NCBI GenBank assembly: GCA_963777095.1
Contig: CAVZOY010000001.1
Location: 744,001 to 808,000, forward strand
DNA: 64,000 bases
Source: CAVZOY01 sp963777095
GTDB taxonomy: Bacteria > Actinomycetota > Actinomycetes > Mycobacteriales > Geodermatophilaceae
Direction of reading: 5' to 3'
The position numbers were made by a program, and so were the translations under genes. The first letter of the stretch is position 1. Every line of letters starts with the position of its first letter. Positions 55,268 to 64,000 of the stretch are shown here, piece by piece. Below the pieces are notes generated by a model. It was not told the DNA's origin. It saw only the letters and a program-made list of their open reading frames with translations, and did not search any database.

Positions 55268-56220
55268 CGGCGCCCGCAGCTGCGGAGTACCGGCACGAGG
55301 CGTTCTTCTACCGGGACGACGACGAGTTCGTCGCGGAGGTGACGGCCTATCTACGCGAAGGGCTCGAGCGCGACGAGGCCCTGATCGTCGTCGAGCCGAC
55401 GGCGCACCTCGACCTGCTGCGCGACGCGCTCGGGGCCGACGCCGCCGCCGTTCACTGGCTGGACATGGCCGACGTCGGCCCCAACCCGGCGCGCCTCATC
55501 CCGCTCTGGCTCGACCTGGTGACCCGGGGGAGCAGCGAACGACCGGTCCGGGGCGTGGGCGAGCCGGCGTTCCCGGGCCGCAGGCCGGCGGAACTCGTCG
55601 AGTGCGAGGTGCACGAGGCGCTCGTCGACACCGCCTTCTCCCCCACACGGGCGGGGCAGCTGCTGTGTCCCTACAACCGCGAGCTGCCCGGCGCGGTGCA
55701 GGCGGGTGCGCTGCGCACCCACGCCACCTGGCGGGACGCCGAGGGCCGCGGCACCAGCCCGCACTACGTGCCGCCCGGCGACGCGATCGACCTCGCGACC
55801 CTCCCGGCATGCGCACCGCTCCCCCCGCCCACGGACGTCGTCCTGCGCGGCGACTTCGGGCTGCGCGACGTGCCCGCCGTCCGCCGCACCGTGCGCGCCT
55901 ACGCCCGCTCCTGCGGCCTGGACAGCGAGCAGGTGGAGAACCTGGAGCTGGCCGCCTCCGAGCTCGCGTCCAACTGCATCCGCCACGGCGGCGGCACGGG
56001 CTCGGTCGCGATGTGGCGTGAGCCTGACGCCACGATCGTCGAGTTCACCTGCCCGGGCCGGCTCACCGACCCGCTGGCCGGGAGGCGCCGTCCGGATCCC
56101 CTCGGGCGCGGCGGGATGGGGCTCTACCTCGTGCAGCAGCTCTGCGATCTGGTGCAGACGCGCACCGGCCCGGCCGGCACGACGGTGCGGGTGAGCACCT
56201 GGGCATCGCAGTCCCGGTGA
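55264..56220 (+). CDS. MEDS-domain / RsbW-like ATPase protein
   Basis: 318 aa. N-terminal MEDS domain (YRHEAFFYRDDDEFVAEVTAYLREGLERDEALIVVE, LLCPYNRELP) followed by a C-terminal serine-kinase-type ATPase: LELAASELASNCIRHGGG (N box) and PDPLGRGGMGLYLVQQLCD (G box). This is the anti-sigma RsbW/SpoIIAB architecture. Its upstream partner has the STAS half with the same sensor fold, so the two likely form a sensing partner-switch. Cognate sigma factor not in the window. Confidence 0.87.
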   Translation: MTAPAAAEYRHEAFFYRDDDEFVAEVTAYLREGLERDEALIVVEPTAHLDLLRDALGADAAAVHWLDMADVGPNPARLIPLWLDLVTRGSSERPVRGVGEPAFPGRRPAELVECEVHEALVDTAFSPTRAGQLLCPYNRELPGAVQAGALRTHATWRDAEGRGTSPHYVPPGDAIDLATLPACAPLPPPTDVVLRGDFGLRDVPAVRRTVRAYARSCGLDSEQVENLELAASELASNCIRHGGGTGSVAMWREPDATIVEFTCPGRLTDPLAGRRRPDPLGRGGMGLYLVQQLCDLVQTRTGPAGTTVRVSTWASQSR

Positions 56221-56337
56221 CCGGTCGCGAGCCCCCCGGCCGCTGACACAGGTCCGGACCACGTCACGTTGCAGACCTTCGAACGTCACCAGGCATGATC
56301 CCCTCCTGGCCACCGTCCCGGCGGAACGGAGAGCGAC

Positions 56338-57906
56338 GTGCTGATCGGCATCCCGCGCGAGGTGCGGCCGCGCGAGACGCGCGTGGCCGCCACGCCCATC
56401 ACGGCCGGGCGGCTGCTGCGCCTGGGCTACGACGTGGTCGTCGAGAGCGGAGCCGGCGCGGCCAGCACCTTTCCCGACGAGGCCTACGCCGAGGCCGGCG
56501 CCCGGATCGGCACGGCGGGCGAGGCGTGGGGCGCCGACGTGGTTCTGTGCGTCGAGGCGCCCCCGGACGACGAGTTCGCGCGGCTGCGCGACGGTGCGAC
56601 CCTGATCAGCCCGTTGGCGCCCGCCCTGAACCCCGACCGCGTGGCCGCGCTGGGCCGGCGGCCGGTCACGGCGCTGGCCATGGACGCCGTTCCGCGGATC
56701 TCCCGGGCGCAGTCCCTCGACGTGCTGAGCTCCATGGCCAACATCGCCGGCTACCGCGCCGTCATCGAGGCCGCGCACACCTTCGGTCGCTTCTTCACCG
56801 GCCAGGTCACCGCCGCGGGCAAGGTGCCACCGGCCACGGTGCTGGTCGCCGGGGCGGGCGTGGCCGGGTTGGCGGCGATCGGGGCGGCCAGCAGCCTCGG
56901 GGCGATCGTGCGGGCGACCGACGTGCGGCCAGAGGTCGCGGAGCAGGTGCGCTCGCTGGGCGGCGAGTACGTCGCCGTCCCGGCCGCCGAGCAGGACGCC
57001 GGAACCACCGGCAGCAACACGGGATATGCGACCGAGATGAGCGAGGACTTCAACCGGCGGGCCGCCGAGATGTACGCCGAGCAGGTGCGCGAGGTGGACA
57101 TCGTCATCACCACCGCGCTCATCCCCGGCCGGCCCGCGCCGCGGCTGATCACCGAGGAGATGGTCGCCTCGATGCGCTCGGGCAGCGTCATCGTCGACAT
57201 GGCCGCGGCCCAGGGCGGCAACGTCGCGGGCTCGGTGCCCGACGAGGTGGTCGTCACCCCGAACGGCGTCTCGATCGTCGGCTACACCGACCTGCCCGGC
57301 CGGCTGCCGGCCCAGGCCTCGCAGCTCTACGGCACCAACCTGGTCAACCTGCTCACCCTGCTCACCCCGGGCAAGGACGGCGAGCTGGTGCTCGATCTGG
57401 ACGACGTGGTCGTGCGGTCGATGACCGTGGTCCACCGCGGCGAGGTCCTGTGGCCGCCGCCGCCGGTGGCCGTCTCCGCGGCGCCGGCGCCGGTGCCCGC
57501 GGCCGCCGCCGCGCCGGCCAAGGCACCACCGGCTCCCCCACCGCCGTCCCGGCGGTTCGTGGTGGTCGGACTGGCCGCCGCCGCGCTGTTCCTGGTGACC
57601 GCCTTCTCCCCCGGCGAGTTCATCGGCCACGTCACCGTCTTCGCGCTGGCGATCGTCATCGGCTTCTACGTGATCGGCGCCGTGCACCACGCGCTGCACA
57701 CCCCGCTGATGTCGGTGACCAATGCGATCTCCGGGATCATCGTGGTCGGCGCACTGCTGCAGATCGGGGCCGAGGACGCCGTCGTCCAGACGCTGGCCTT
57801 CGTCGCGGTGCTGGTCGCGAGCATCAACGTCGTCGGCGGGTTCGCGGTGACGCGGCGGATGCTCGGCATGTTCGCCAAGGGCCCGGCCGCGGAGCGCCGG
57901 GCATGA
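56338..57906 (+). CDS. pntA: NAD(P) transhydrogenase subunit alpha
   Basis: 522 aa, alpha1 and alpha2 fused. N-terminal NAD-binding domain: MLIGIPREVRPRETRVAATP, MANIAGYRAVIEAAHTFGR, VLVAGAGVAGLAAIGAASSLGAIVRATDVRPEVAEQV, with an Ala/Pro linker, then four membrane helices ending FAVTRRMLGMF. Couples proton flow to hydride transfer from NADH to NADP+. GTG 56338 start. ATGA overlap with pntB. Confidence 0.93.
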   Translation: MLIGIPREVRPRETRVAATPITAGRLLRLGYDVVVESGAGAASTFPDEAYAEAGARIGTAGEAWGADVVLCVEAPPDDEFARLRDGATLISPLAPALNPDRVAALGRRPVTALAMDAVPRISRAQSLDVLSSMANIAGYRAVIEAAHTFGRFFTGQVTAAGKVPPATVLVAGAGVAGLAAIGAASSLGAIVRATDVRPEVAEQVRSLGGEYVAVPAAEQDAGTTGSNTGYATEMSEDFNRRAAEMYAEQVREVDIVITTALIPGRPAPRLITEEMVASMRSGSVIVDMAAAQGGNVAGSVPDEVVVTPNGVSIVGYTDLPGRLPAQASQLYGTNLVNLLTLLTPGKDGELVLDLDDVVVRSMTVVHRGEVLWPPPPVAVSAAPAPVPAAAAAPAKAPPAPPPPSRRFVVVGLAAAALFLVTAFSPGEFIGHVTVFALAIVIGFYVIGAVHHALHTPLMSVTNAISGIIVVGALLQIGAEDAVVQTLAFVAVLVASINVVGGFAVTRRMLGMFAKGPAAERRA

Positions 57907-59319
57907 CCGTCGGCAGCGCCGCCGCCGCGGCCTACATCGTCGCGGCCCTGCTGTTCATCCTGAGCCTGGCCGGGCTGTCGCGGCACGAGAGCGCGAAGGC
58001 CGGCAACAGCTTCGGCATCGCCGGCATGGCGCTGGCGCTCGCCGCCACGATCGCGCTGGCCGTCGACGGCGAACTGTCCGGCCTCGACGCCGTGCTGCTC
58101 GCGGCCGCGGTGGCGGTCGGCGGCAGCATCGGCCTCTGGCGGGCGCGGCGCGTGGCGATGACCGGCATGCCCGAGCTGATCGCGATCCTGCACAGCTTCG
58201 TCGGCCTCGCCGCCGTCCTGGTGGGCTGGAACGGCTACCTGTCGGTCGAGGGCGCGGCGGCCGACGACGGCGCTCGCACCGCTGCAGGGCGCCGAGGCCG
58301 GCATCCACTCCGCCGAGGTGGCGATCGGGGTCTTCATCGGCGCGGTGACGTTCACCGGATCGATCGTGGCGTTCCTCAAGCTGTCGGCCCGCATCAAGTC
58401 CTCGCCGCTCGTGCTGCCGGCGAAGAACGCCCTCAATCTGGGCGCGCTGGTCGCCTTCGCCGTCCTCACCGTGGTGTTCGTCGTGGCACCGAGCCTGCCG
58501 GTCCTGGGCGTGATCACCGCCCTCGCGCTCGCTCTCGGCTGGCACCTGGTCGCCTCGATCGGCGGCGGCGACATGCCGGTGGTCGTCTCGATGCTCAACA
58601 GCTACTCGGGCTGGGCCGCGGCGGCCTCGGGCTTCCTGCTCGGCAACGACCTGCTGATCGTCACCGGCGCGCTCGTCGGCTCCTCCGGCGCCTACCTCTC
58701 CTACATCATGTGCCGGGCGATGAACCGCTCGTTCCTGTCGGTCATCGCCGGTGGCTTCGGCATCGAGGCGTCGACGTCGGGCGACACCGACTACGGCGAG
58801 CACCGGGAGATCGGCGCCGAGGAGGCGGCCGAGCTGCTGCGCGAGGCCGAGTCGGTGATCATCACGCCCGGTTACGGCATGGCCGTGGCCCAGGCGCAGT
58901 ACCCGGTGGCCGAGCTGACCCGGCACCTGCGCGACAAGGGCGTCGACGTCCGCTTCGGCATCCACCCGGTCGCCGGACGGCTGCCCGGCCACATGAACGT
59001 GCTGCTGGCCGAGGCCAAGGTGCCCTACGACATCGTCCTGGAGATGGACGAGGTCAACGACGACTTCCCGAAGACGTCGGTGGTCCTGGTCATCGGGGCC
59101 AACGACACGGTCAACCCGGCGGCCATCGACGACCCCGGCAGCCCGATCGCAGGCATGCCGGTGCTGCACGTCTGGGAGGCCGAGCACGTCATCGTGTTCA
59201 AGCGCTCCATGGCGGCGGGCTACGCCGGTGTGCAGAACCCACTGTTCTTCCGGGAGAACAGCCGCATGCTGTTCGGGGACGCCCGCGAGCGGGTGGAGGA
59301 CATCCTCCGGGCCTTGTAG
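57903..59319 (+). CDS. pntB: NAD(P) transhydrogenase subunit beta (one indel)
   Basis: 471 aa after removing one extra G at ~58273 (restoring ALAPLQGAEAGIHSAEVAIGVF). N-terminal membrane helices, then the NADP-binding dIII domain: VIITPGYGMAVAQAQYPVAEL, VRFGIHPVAGRLPGHMNVLLAEA, VIGANDTVNPAAIDDPGSPIAGMPVL, VFKRSMAAGYAGVQNPLFF. Forms the transhydrogenase with PntA. Without the correction the frame breaks in the membrane region. Confidence 0.92.
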
Positions 59320-59374
59320 GGCCGGATCGACCCGGATGGGAAGCTGTGGGCTCCCGCCGAGGAACGGAGCAGAC

Positions 59375-60148
59375 GTGGACAAGGTGGTCGCGAGCGCCCG
59401 CGAGGCGGTCGCCGACATCCCGGACGGCGCGACGCTCGCCGTCGGCGGCTTCGGGCTGTGCGGGGTGCCGATCAAGCTGATCGACGCGCTGCTGGAGCAG
59501 GGGACGTCGGGGCTGACGACGGTCTCGAACAACTGCGGCGTCGACGACCAGGCCCTGGGCGTGCTGCTCTACGCCGGCCGGATCGTGAAGACCATCAGCT
59601 CGTTCGTCGGCGGCAACAAGGAGCTCGCGCGGCTCTACCTGTCCGGCGAGCTCGAGGTCGAGCTGACCCCGCAGGGCACCCTCGCCGAGCGGCTGCGCGC
59701 CGGCGGCGCCGGCATCCCGGCGTTCTACACCCCGACCGGCGTGGGCACGATGGTCGCCGAGGGCGGCATCCCGGTGAAGTACGACGCCGAGGGCAACGTG
59801 GTCAAGACCAGCGAGCCCAAGGAGGTGCGTGTCTTCGACGGCGGGCAGTACGTGCTGGAGACCGCGCTGACCACCGACTTCGCCCTCGTCCGCGCCGAGG
59901 TGGGCGACCGGCAGGGCAACCTGCGGTTCCACGAGTCGGCCCGCAACTTCAACCCGCTGGCCGGCATGGCTGCGACGATCACGATCGCCGAGGTCGAGGA
60001 GCTCGTCGAGCCGGGCGACATCCGCCCCGAGGACGTGCACCTGCCCGGGATCTTCGTCGACCGCGTCGTCGTGGTCGGCAGTGAGGGCAAGAACATCGAG
60101 AAGCGGACGACGCGACCGCGGTCGGCCCGGAGCGAGGAGACCTCCTGA
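59375..60148 (+). CDS. scoA: 3-oxoacid CoA-transferase subunit A
   Basis: 257 aa. Opens with VVASAREAVADIPDGATLAVGGFGLCGVPIKLIDALLEQG (GGFGLCG CoA-loop), then SNNCGVDDQALG, GTLAERLRAGGAGIPAFYTPTGVGTMVAEG. Transfers CoA from succinyl-CoA to acetoacetate. GTG 59375 has GGAACGGAG upstream. TGATG overlap with scoB. Useful downstream of fahA, which yields acetoacetate. Confidence 0.92.
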   Translation: MDKVVASAREAVADIPDGATLAVGGFGLCGVPIKLIDALLEQGTSGLTTVSNNCGVDDQALGVLLYAGRIVKTISSFVGGNKELARLYLSGELEVELTPQGTLAERLRAGGAGIPAFYTPTGVGTMVAEGGIPVKYDAEGNVVKTSEPKEVRVFDGGQYVLETALTTDFALVRAEVGDRQGNLRFHESARNFNPLAGMAATITIAEVEELVEPGDIRPEDVHLPGIFVDRVVVVGSEGKNIEKRTTRPRSARSEETS

Positions 60149-60816
60149 TGGCGCTGACCCGCGACCAGCTCGCCGCCCGCGTGGCCCTCGACCTCGAGGA
60201 CGGCGCCTACGTCAACCTCGGCATCGGCATGCCCACCCTGGTGCCCAACTTCGTACCGGACGGCGTCCACGTGGTGCTGCACAGCGAGAACGGCATCCTC
60301 GGCGTCGGCCCCTACCCGTTCGAGGGCGAGGAGGACGCCGACCTGATCAACGCCGGCAAGGAGACGGTGACGATCCTGCCCGGCGCCAGCTTCTTCGACT
60401 CGGCGATGAGCTTCGGCATGATCCGCGGCAAGCACCTCGACCTCGCCGTCCTCGGGGCCATGCAGGTCAATCCCCGCGGCGACCTCGCGAACTGGCTGAT
60501 CCCCGGCAAGATGGTCAACGGCATGGGCGGCGCGATGGACCTCGTCCACGGCGCCAAGCGCGTGATCATCATGATGGAGCACGTCGCCCGCGACGGGTCG
60601 CCGAAGATCGTCGAGGAGTGCACCCTGCCGCTGACCGGCAAGGGCTGCGTCGACCGGATCATCACCGACCTGGCGGTCATCGACGTCACCGCGGACGGGC
60701 TGGTGCTCCGCGAGGTCGCCCCCGGCGTCACGGCCGACGAGGTCGTGGCCGCCACCGGCGCCCCGCTGACCGTGGCCGACGACGTCGTCGAGATGCGGGT
60801 GCCCGCGGGCGTCTGA
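60148..60816 (+). CDS. scoB: 3-oxoacid CoA-transferase subunit B
   Basis: 222 aa. LGIGMPTLVPNFVPDGVHVVLHSENGILGVGPYP carries the active-site Glu (SENG). VNGMGGAMDLVHGAKRVIIMMEH and the ending DVVEMRVPAGV are typical. Active with ScoA. Followed by a tandem palindromic repeat. Confidence 0.93.
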   Translation: MALTRDQLAARVALDLEDGAYVNLGIGMPTLVPNFVPDGVHVVLHSENGILGVGPYPFEGEEDADLINAGKETVTILPGASFFDSAMSFGMIRGKHLDLAVLGAMQVNPRGDLANWLIPGKMVNGMGGAMDLVHGAKRVIIMMEHVARDGSPKIVEECTLPLTGKGCVDRIITDLAVIDVTADGLVLREVAPGVTADEVVAATGAPLTVADDVVEMRVPAGV

Positions 60817-60825
60817 ACGCCCTGC

Positions 60826-60892
60826 GACCACGGTTCGTGCACGTTCCGTGGTCTCGCGGGCCCGGAGACCACGGTTCGTGCACATTCCGTGG
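60826..60892 (+). repeat. Two copies of a 26-bp imperfect palindrome
   Basis: Copies at 60826-60851 and 60867-60892 start GACCACGGTTCGTGCAC and end TTCCGTGG, and differ by one base (G versus A). Each has CCACGG/CCGTGG arms around a central GTGCAC. They fill the gap between scoB and the DUF2784 gene. Likely an extragenic palindromic repeat, perhaps also a 3' hairpin. Confidence 0.75.
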
Positions 60893-60918
60893 GCGGGCGC
60901 TGACGGCACACTGGTGTC

Positions 60919-61315
60919 GTGCTGGTCGCGGCGTGGGTCATGGCGGCGCTGCACGTCGCCCTGATCGGCTTCATGCTCACCGGGTCGCTGCTGGCGCTCC
61001 GGTGGCCGCGCCTGCTCTGGGTGCACGCCCCCGTCGCCCTCGCCGTGCTGGCCGTCAACGTGGCCGGCGCGCCGTGCCCGCTGACGGTCTGGGAACTCGA
61101 CCTGCGCGCGGCCGCCGGCGCTGCCTGGCTACCCCGACGGGTTCATCGACCACTACCTCCTCGAGCCCTTCGGGGCCCCGGACGTGCACACGACCCCCGC
61201 CCAGGTCGGCATCTACACCGTCGCGCTGCTCCCGAACCTCGTCGGCTACACGCTCCATGCCGCGCGCGCCGGCGGCCGCCGGATCGGTGACGCCGCGGTG
61301 ACGCCCCGGCGATGA
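60919..61315 (+). CDS. DUF2784 membrane protein (one indel)
   Basis: 131 aa after removing one extra base at ~61120. Hydrophobic helices: MLVAAWVMAALHVALIGFMLTGSLLA and LLWVHAPVALAVLAVNVAG, then the family marker CPLTVWELDLRAAAG, DGFIDHYLLEPFGAP, and a third helix IYTVALLPNLVGYTLHAA. DUF2784 proteins have unknown function. GTG start at 60919. Confidence 0.82.
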
Positions 61316-61355
61316 GGGTGGGCGCTCCCCGGCGCCGTCACGAGGAGTTGGCCCC

Positions 61356-61809
61356 ATGCACACGCTGTCCTCGGAGGACGAGGTCCTCGGCCTGCTGCGC
61401 GACCGTCCTCAGGAGACCCGCACCTACCAGGTGGCGCCCGACTTCTCGGGCCGGATCCCGCTCGACGCGGTGGGGCTCCGCCGGATGGACGACCGCGGAG
61501 GTCCGCGAGCTCGCCGACTACCTGCAGGTCGAGGTCCGGGCGCTCCGCGGCCCGTTCCGGGTGGTCGACGCCGACTGCCCGCGCTGCGGACGTCGGACCA
61601 CCTTCCTCGACTTCGTGAAGACGGCGGTCACCGACGGAGCGCACGAGCTCTCCCGGCTCAGCGACATCCTGACCGGTCGGGCCGGCAATTGGCTGACCAT
61701 CCGAGGACGTGACGGCGGGCGCGCCGTCCGATGCGCCGACTGCGACCAGGCCCTGCTCATGCCGGGCACCTACTCCGAGTACTCGTCGAGCAGCTACGCC
61801 TACGCGTGA
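61356..61809 (+). CDS. Zinc-ribbon-like protein of unknown function (one indel)
   Basis: 150 aa after removing one extra base at ~61493. Two CxxC pairs flank a helical stretch: DADCPRCGRRTTFLDFVKTAVTDGAHE and AVRCADCDQALLMPGTYSEYSSSSYAYA. GAGGAG precedes the ATG. No family recognised; a small metal-binding or nucleic-acid-binding role is possible but not shown. Confidence 0.65.
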
Positions 61810-61909
61810 GCCTCCTGGCACGTCGAGGTCGCCGTCGAGGCCGGGGTCGCACCCGCCGGACCCGTGCGCCAGGGTGGACACAGACACCGGTGCGGAGCAG
61901 GAGGACCAC

Positions 61910-63555
<1,646 letters not shown>

Positions 63556-63955
63556 GTCACGACCTGCCCGCGCAGCTCCTCGAGGATCGGCGCGGCGACC
63601 TTGAACGCGTGGTTGGCGGCGGGCACGCCCGCGTAGATCGCCGCGTGCTGGCAGACCTCGCCGATCTCCTCGTCGGAGAGCCCGTTGTTCTTCGCCGCGC
63701 GCACGTGCAGGGCGAACTCCTCCCAGTGCCGCAGCGCGATGGTGATCGACAGCGTCATCAGGCTGCGGTCGCGGCGGGCCAGCCCCGGGCCGCTGCCACA
63801 GGTCGCCCCAGGCCGTGCGGGTGATGAAGTCCTGGAAGTCGGCCGTGAACGGCGTCGTCCCGGCCACCGCCTTGTCGACCCACGCGTCGCCGAGCACCTC
63901 GCGGCGGGTGCGCATGCCGGCTTCGCGGCGTTCGTCGTCCGTGCTGGGGTCGTGC

Positions 63956-64000
63956 TCATGCAGTGGCCTCCGGCGTCGAGGTGGGCGAGCAGCGCCCCGG
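63956..64000 (-). CDS. 3' end of an upstream gene, probably pcaD
   Basis: Only 15 codons are seen. One frame ends PTSTPEATA at a TGA overlapping the pcaC ATG (ATGA). The frame in phase with pcaC reads ALLAHLDAGGHC, which resembles the C-terminus of 3-oxoadipate enol-lactonase (PcaD). Which is translated cannot be decided here. Confidence 0.35.
   Translation of the reverse strand, partial: PGRCSPTSTPEATA

Noticed and set aside
60826..60892. CRISPR array
   Set aside because: Only two repeats, a 15-bp gap, and no cas genes.

Overview
The window is about 73% GC by eye. It has dense, often 1-4 bp overlapping genes, many GTG starts, a mycothiol-dependent formaldehyde dehydrogenase, an MshC-like ligase, a 13E12-type DUF222/HNH protein and an actinobacterial c-di-AMP riboswitch in front of an NlpC/P60 gene. 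This points to a free-living actinobacterium, most like the Geodermatophilaceae (Blastococcus/Modestobacter/Geodermatophilus). That family placement is inference. I saw no tRNA, rRNA, CRISPR array, insertion sequence or prophage.

Layout. 0-4.2 kb: start of a P-type ATPase, then a cyclic-nucleotide-domain histidine kinase coupled to a response regulator/flavoprotein fusion, with a divergent UBP-type zinc-finger gene. 4.2-9 kb: c-di-AMP riboswitch and NlpC/P60 hydrolase, a large patatin-like protein and a heme-degrading-domain protein. 9-18 kb: small accessory enzymes and regulators, a class I DAHP synthase, DUF222/HNH, a VOC/HxlR pair with a palindromic operator, and the mycothiol formaldehyde pathway (mscR plus an MBL hydrolase). 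18-22.4 kb: hydrolases, quinone oxidoreductase and an aminodeoxychorismate synthase-like gene. 22.4-28.9 kb: a catabolic island (intradiol dioxygenase, zinc-dehydrogenase, citryl-CoA lyase-like protein, CoA-transferase, amidohydrolase, IclR regulator). 30-34.4 kb: tyrosine/homogentisate degradation (fahA, hmgA, hppD) with a divergent Lrp regulator and two palindromes in the shared promoter. 34.4-41.6 kb: stress and housekeeping genes including an MshC-like ligase and a succinate-semialdehyde dehydrogenase. 41.6-48.3 kb: a beta-oxidation/AMACR-type cluster. 48.3-56.2 kb: a signalling island (HDOD, PAS-GGDEF-EAL, HDOD, a cyclooxygenase-like peroxidase, and two coupled MEDS-domain proteins). 56.3-64 kb: transhydrogenase pntAB, scoAB, a tandem palindromic repeat, pgi, and a pcaC frame that appears joined to pcaD at the edge.

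A dominant technical feature is that about 22 genes are broken by single-base indels, nearly all of them one extra base. Removing that base restores full family-length proteins with sensible motifs. I read these as errors in the sequence rather than gene decay. I annotate the reconstructed genes and give the approximate indel positions. The one exception is a zinc-dehydrogenase at 23.3-24.3 kb, which has about a dozen insertions and deletions.

For a second look I would pick: the REC/degenerate glutaredoxin/CxxC-less reductase with its kinase and UBP zinc finger; the HDOD/GGDEF-EAL/HDOD unit; the twin MEDS-STAS and MEDS-ATPase pair; the 22-29 kb catabolic island; and the Lrp, HxlR and acyl-CoA-cluster palindromes.
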